This document shows, piece after piece, positions 4,630 through 6,458 of a stretch of DNA of 6,458 bases (position 1 is its first letter; each line of letters opens with the position of its first letter). Made by a program: the position numbers and the translations under genes. The notes under the pieces are model-generated. The model ran no database searches. It saw only the letters and a list, made by a program, of their open reading frames with translations, and was not told the DNA's origin. Origin of the DNA: Synergistaceae bacterium (GTDB taxonomy: Bacteria > Synergistota > Synergistia > Synergistales > Synergistaceae); assembly GCA_030531285.1 (NCBI GenBank), contig JAUNNW010000084.1, forward strand, positions 1-6,458. Direction: 5' to 3'.

Positions 4630-4689
4630 TTACACAAGGGAGCAGGGGACGAAAGCCGAAGCCTGAGCGGAGGCGGAGTTCCTTAAAAA
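4605..4689 (+). repeat. 85-base repeat, right copy: gene end plus structured leader
   Basis: The partner of 3338-3422. Here the first 25 bases are the real end of the unknown gene (stop 4627-4629). The rest is the leader between it and the next gene, ending just before the strong AAGGAGG at 4694. In both places the non-coding half sits immediately before a start region, so it is a candidate translational or transcriptional control element, or simply carried along by duplication. Confidence 0.85.
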
Positions 4690-4709
4690 ACAGAAGGAGG
4701 ATACAAATT

Positions 4710-5027
4710 ATGATGAATAACACAAAGGCAATTATGGCAGCTATTTTTATCGCAGGTATCGCAGCAGGTTACGGGATTGCATACGGCACAAACAAGCCAA
4801 GCGCGCGCGAAGCCGAGCTGATTCAGAAGAACGCTGAATTGGAGCGACACTTGGATAGTGTGATTGACATCTTAAACAAAACCCGTCGCGCTAAACAACA
4901 GAGTGGTCAATTTGCAGTTAAAGTACCCAATCACCCGACGTATGAAGAAGTAATAGGCAAAACGACAGGAAAGCAGTATAAATACGAATCGCACGGTGCA
5001 GTAAATCTTAGGACAGGTAAAGAATAA
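4710..5027 (+). CDS. Small membrane-anchored coiled-coil protein, unknown function
   Basis: 105 residues, not recognised. Residues 7-26 (IMAAIFIAGIAAGYGIAYGT, hydrophobic and rich in Ala, Ile and Gly) form one membrane segment or an uncleaved signal anchor. Residues 33-60 (EAELIQKNAELERHLDSVID and on) have the heptad character of a short coiled coil. The rest is polar. The topology, short N-terminus inside and the tail outside, is inferred. AAGGAGG (4694-4700) lies nine bases before the first of two adjacent ATGs, so 4710 is chosen. It lies 80 bases after the unknown AbiEii-partner gene, on the same strand and with no terminator between, so it is probably in the same operon. It could be a membrane effector or a phage-related spanin-like or tail-like small protein; neither can be shown. 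Confidence 0.8.
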   Translation: MMNNTKAIMAAIFIAGIAAGYGIAYGTNKPSAREAELIQKNAELERHLDSVIDILNKTRRAKQQSGQFAVKVPNHPTYEEVIGKTTGKQYKYESHGAVNLRTGKE

Positions 5028-5034
5028 TATGTTT

Positions 5035-5052
5035 AAAAACACGCGTTTTTTT
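5035..5052 (+). terminator. Weak terminator after the AbiEii-like operon
   Basis: AAAAAC (5035-5040) and GTTTTT (5045-5050) form a short stem around ACGC, within a run of seven T (5046-5052). The stem is A/T-rich and weak. Its place, eight bases after the last stop of the plus-strand operon, supports the call. Confidence 0.4.
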
Positions 5053-5075
5053 ACTTGCCGCAAATTCGGCATAGT

Positions 5076-5179
5076 CACAATAAAACAGGCGGCAGAGCAT
5101 TTGCCCTGCCGCTTTGATATTTGATATACGATGGAGATAATTATTTTGCGATGCCGCGTTCTTTGTCTGTTCCCGGAAT
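5076..5179 (-). repeat. 104-base repeat, right copy: hairpin plus permease 3' end
   Basis: Matches 2036-2139 at 99 of 104 positions. Beyond 5179 the permease-derived part continues to 5212, identical to the genuine gene end. The stretch between the plus-strand operon (ending 5027) and the permease (5271) therefore holds only terminators and this copied gene end. Confidence 0.9.
5089..5115 (-). terminator. Repeat-borne hairpin terminator after the copied permease tail
   Basis: Stem GCGGCAG with CTGCCGC, then two further pairs after an A-C mismatch, with a four-base loop (5099-5102). On the minus strand it leads into TGTTTTATT, as expected for a permease terminator. In this copy it stands behind the duplicated tail, beyond the other permease terminator at 5221. 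Confidence 0.6.
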
Positions 5180-5212
5180 AAGGTTGTCACAGAAAGCGGC
5201 ACAGAGACCGGC
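5137..5212 (-). pseudogene. Exact 76-base copy of the permease 3' end
   Basis: These 76 bases are identical to 5267-5342. On the minus strand they encode the permease's last 23 residues (AGLCAAFCDNLIPGTDKERG, then IAK) and the TAA stop (5143-5141), with no upstream coding sequence. Perfect identity over coding and non-coding bases points to a recent duplication or to gene conversion with the adjacent gene. The two copies are separated by 54 bases holding one terminator. Confidence 0.92.
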
Positions 5213-5220
5213 TCAAAGAT

Positions 5221-5252
5221 AAAACAACGGCGAAAACGTCCGCCGTTGTTTT
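5221..5252 (-). terminator. Permease terminator
   Basis: A perfect 12-bp stem (5221-5232 with 5241-5252), arms AAAACAACGGCG and CGCCGTTGTTTT, loop of eight. On the minus strand it ends in TTGTTTTATC, 19 bases after the permease stop. It differs in sequence from the hairpin attached to the copied tails, so the genuine gene and its copies now have different terminators. Confidence 0.8.
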
Positions 5253-5266
5253 GTGTTGTCGCCTAA

Positions 5267-5342
5267 ATAATTATTTTGCGATGCCGCGTTCTTTGTCTGT
5301 TCCCGGAATAAGGTTGTCACAGAAAGCGGCACAGAGACCGGC
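5267..5342 (-). repeat. Genuine permease-end member of the 76-base repeat
   Basis: This is the source-like copy, in frame with the complete permease. It matches 5137-5212 perfectly and 2097-2139 over 42 of 43 bases. Having three copies of one gene's last codons in 3.2 kb, all in the same orientation, marks this gene end as a duplication or integration hotspot. Confidence 0.9.
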
Positions 5343-6458
5343 GACTGCCATCGGGGTTTTGAGCACTGCCCAAATCATTCCGCCGAGCATCTGTCCGAAG
5401 AAGCCTGTGAAGAGCGCCTGCTGCGTTTCAACCCAGCCGGGGACACCAAGGCACATGAGGAATGAGAAACCGACGATGAGGACGTTTCTCTGGCTGCCCA
5501 TGTCTGCGCGCATCAAGTTCTGAATTCCGAGTGCGCCTATTGTTCCGAAAAGCGTTATGTATGCGCCGCCGATAATCGGTGAAGGCATGGTTGCTATAAG
5601 TGCGCCGAGTTTCGCAAAGAGCGAAAGCAGTATAAGAATTATCGCGCCTATTCTGATTACGTAACGGCTTGCGACGCCTGTGAGCGCCATGAGTCCGATA
5701 TTTTCCGTGTAAGATGTAGTTCCGACGCTTCCGAGCATACCTGAAATCGCGCAGTTGAAGCCTTCCGCGCCGAGTCCCTTGTTTATTTGTTCCTGTGTCG
5801 GGTCATTGACTCCTGCCGCGTACGTGCAGTTATGATAGTCGCCTATTGATTCAATCATGCAGCAGAAGAAACCTGCAAAGATTGCGCCGATTGCGAGACC
5901 TGAGAATTTCGGCACGCCCCAGGGCATAAAGAGCTTATAGCGGAACCACGGCGCGTCTGCGACACTCTGGAGGTTGATGTAGGCTGCGTGCCCCGGCGCA
6001 AAAACTCCGGCAAGCGAAAGGGCAAGGCAAATCAGATAGGCTGTAACTATCGCTCCGAGTACCGCGAATATGTTAAGGAATTTGTTTTTGCTTACGAGGC
6101 TGAACAAAAATACGAGCAGAACAACGAGAAGCGCTATGGGCCAGTAGTTTGCGGCATTAAACTGTACGGCTGTCGGGGCAAGGGTGAAGCCGATAGCCAT
6201 AATTGTGGGGCCGATGACAACCGGCGTTATGAATTTGCGTACGCGTCCTATTATTTTGGTGTAGCCCAAAAGTCCGAGCGTTATGCCGCCGGCTATAAGC
6301 GCGCCTCCGACGTATTGCATTACAACGTCTGCGCCCATAGCTTTGTATGCGCCGACTATGGTGAGTATGGGAGGTATGAAGCTGAAACTTGAACCCTGCA
6401 CTATTGGCAGTCCGCTTCCGAGTTTAGGGTGTGTCTGAATGAGTGTCGCAATTCCCAT
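5271..6458 (-). CDS. NCS2 (SLC23-type) nucleobase permease, N-terminus outside window
   Basis: A membrane transporter that brings in purine or pyrimidine bases with a cation. The 395 visible residues include the family signature TPVVIGPTIMAIGFTLAP, the early QGSSFSF motif (21-27), the substrate-site glutamate in TM8 in MIESIGDYHNC, and the second in TM10 in GTTSYTENIGLMALTG. These two segments resemble the SLC23-like subgroup, whose bacterial members often carry xanthine, urate or uracil; the substrate cannot be settled here. About a dozen membrane segments are expected. The first visible residues (MGIATLIQT) correspond to an internal segment, so the Met at the edge is not the start and perhaps 40-60 residues are missing. 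The promoter and any purine control lie outside the window. The base composition is more GC-rich and regular than the island to its left. Confidence 0.95.
   Translation of the reverse strand: MGIATLIQTHPKLGSGLPIVQGSSFSFIPPILTIVGAYKAMGADVVMQYVGGALIAGGITLGLLGYTKIIGRVRKFITPVVIGPTIMAIGFTLAPTAVQFNAANYWPIALLVVLLVFLFSLVSKNKFLNIFAVLGAIVTAYLICLALSLAGVFAPGHAAYINLQSVADAPWFRYKLFMPWGVPKFSGLAIGAIFAGFFCCMIESIGDYHNCTYAAGVNDPTQEQINKGLGAEGFNCAISGMLGSVGTTSYTENIGLMALTGVASRYVIRIGAIILILLSLFAKLGALIATMPSPIIGGAYITLFGTIGALGIQNLMRADMGSQRNVLIVGFSFLMCLGVPGWVETQQALFTGFFGQMLGGMIWAVLKTPMAVAGLCAAFCDNLIPGTDKERGIAK

Noticed and set aside
5988..6392. Plus-strand 134-codon frame inside the permease
   Set aside because: Antisense shadow of a clearly conserved NCS2 permease, with no SD and no protein-like pattern.
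1..6458. CRISPR array
   Set aside because: The direct repeats found are long, few and differ in spacing; none form short regularly spaced units.

Overview
The window is bacterial accessory DNA of moderate G+C, next to one ordinary housekeeping-type gene. Genes use good Shine-Dalgarno sites and sigma-70-like promoters. Most content is toxin-antitoxin modules, gene fragments, terminator hairpins and repeats. I see no tRNA, rRNA, integrase or complete insertion sequence. Nothing fixes the species. The style fits a gut or anaerobic bacterium with strong SD sites, but that is a guess.

Layout. (1) 1-357 has no intact gene: a possible leftward promoter at the edge and an orphan copy of the last codons of a PIN toxin gene (117-193). 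(2) 358-1105 is a RelB/DinJ antitoxin plus YoeB toxin operon with its own promoter and operator-like palindrome, bracketed by two hairpins with the same 27-base core. (3) 1110-1986, minus strand: a strong promoter, about 330 nt of highly structured RNA ending in a strong terminator, then a small very basic protein of unknown function. (4) 2036-2139 carries a hairpin and a copy of the permease gene 3' end. (5) 2156-2887, minus strand: a Phd/YefM-type antitoxin and PIN-domain toxin operon with a near-consensus promoter. (6) 2888-3310 is non-genic and holds a decayed IS5-type transposase fragment. (7) 3307-5052, plus strand: an AbiEii-like nucleotidyltransferase toxin, a translationally coupled unknown protein, and a small membrane-anchored coiled-coil protein. 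(8) 5076-5342 holds a second hairpin plus permease-tail copy and the permease terminator. (9) 5271 to the right edge is an NCS2 (SLC23-type) nucleobase permease, minus strand, lacking its N-terminus at the window edge.

The main structural observation is that gene 3' ends are repeated: the PIN toxin tail (117 and 2140), the permease tail (2097, 5137 and the genuine one at 5267), and the tail of the unknown AbiEii-partner gene with its downstream leader (3338 and 4605). Two adjacent units, 117-2139 (2023 bp) and 2140-5179 (3040 bp), both start with a PIN-gene tail and end with the hairpin plus permease tail. This looks like a hotspot downstream of the permease where cassette-like segments were added or exchanged. 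No recombinase is visible here.

The most promising candidates for undescribed biology are the promoter- and terminator-bounded structured RNA at 1621-1951 and the AbiEii-like operon, whose only tightly coupled partner is an unrecognised downstream gene rather than the usual upstream AbiEi-type antitoxin.
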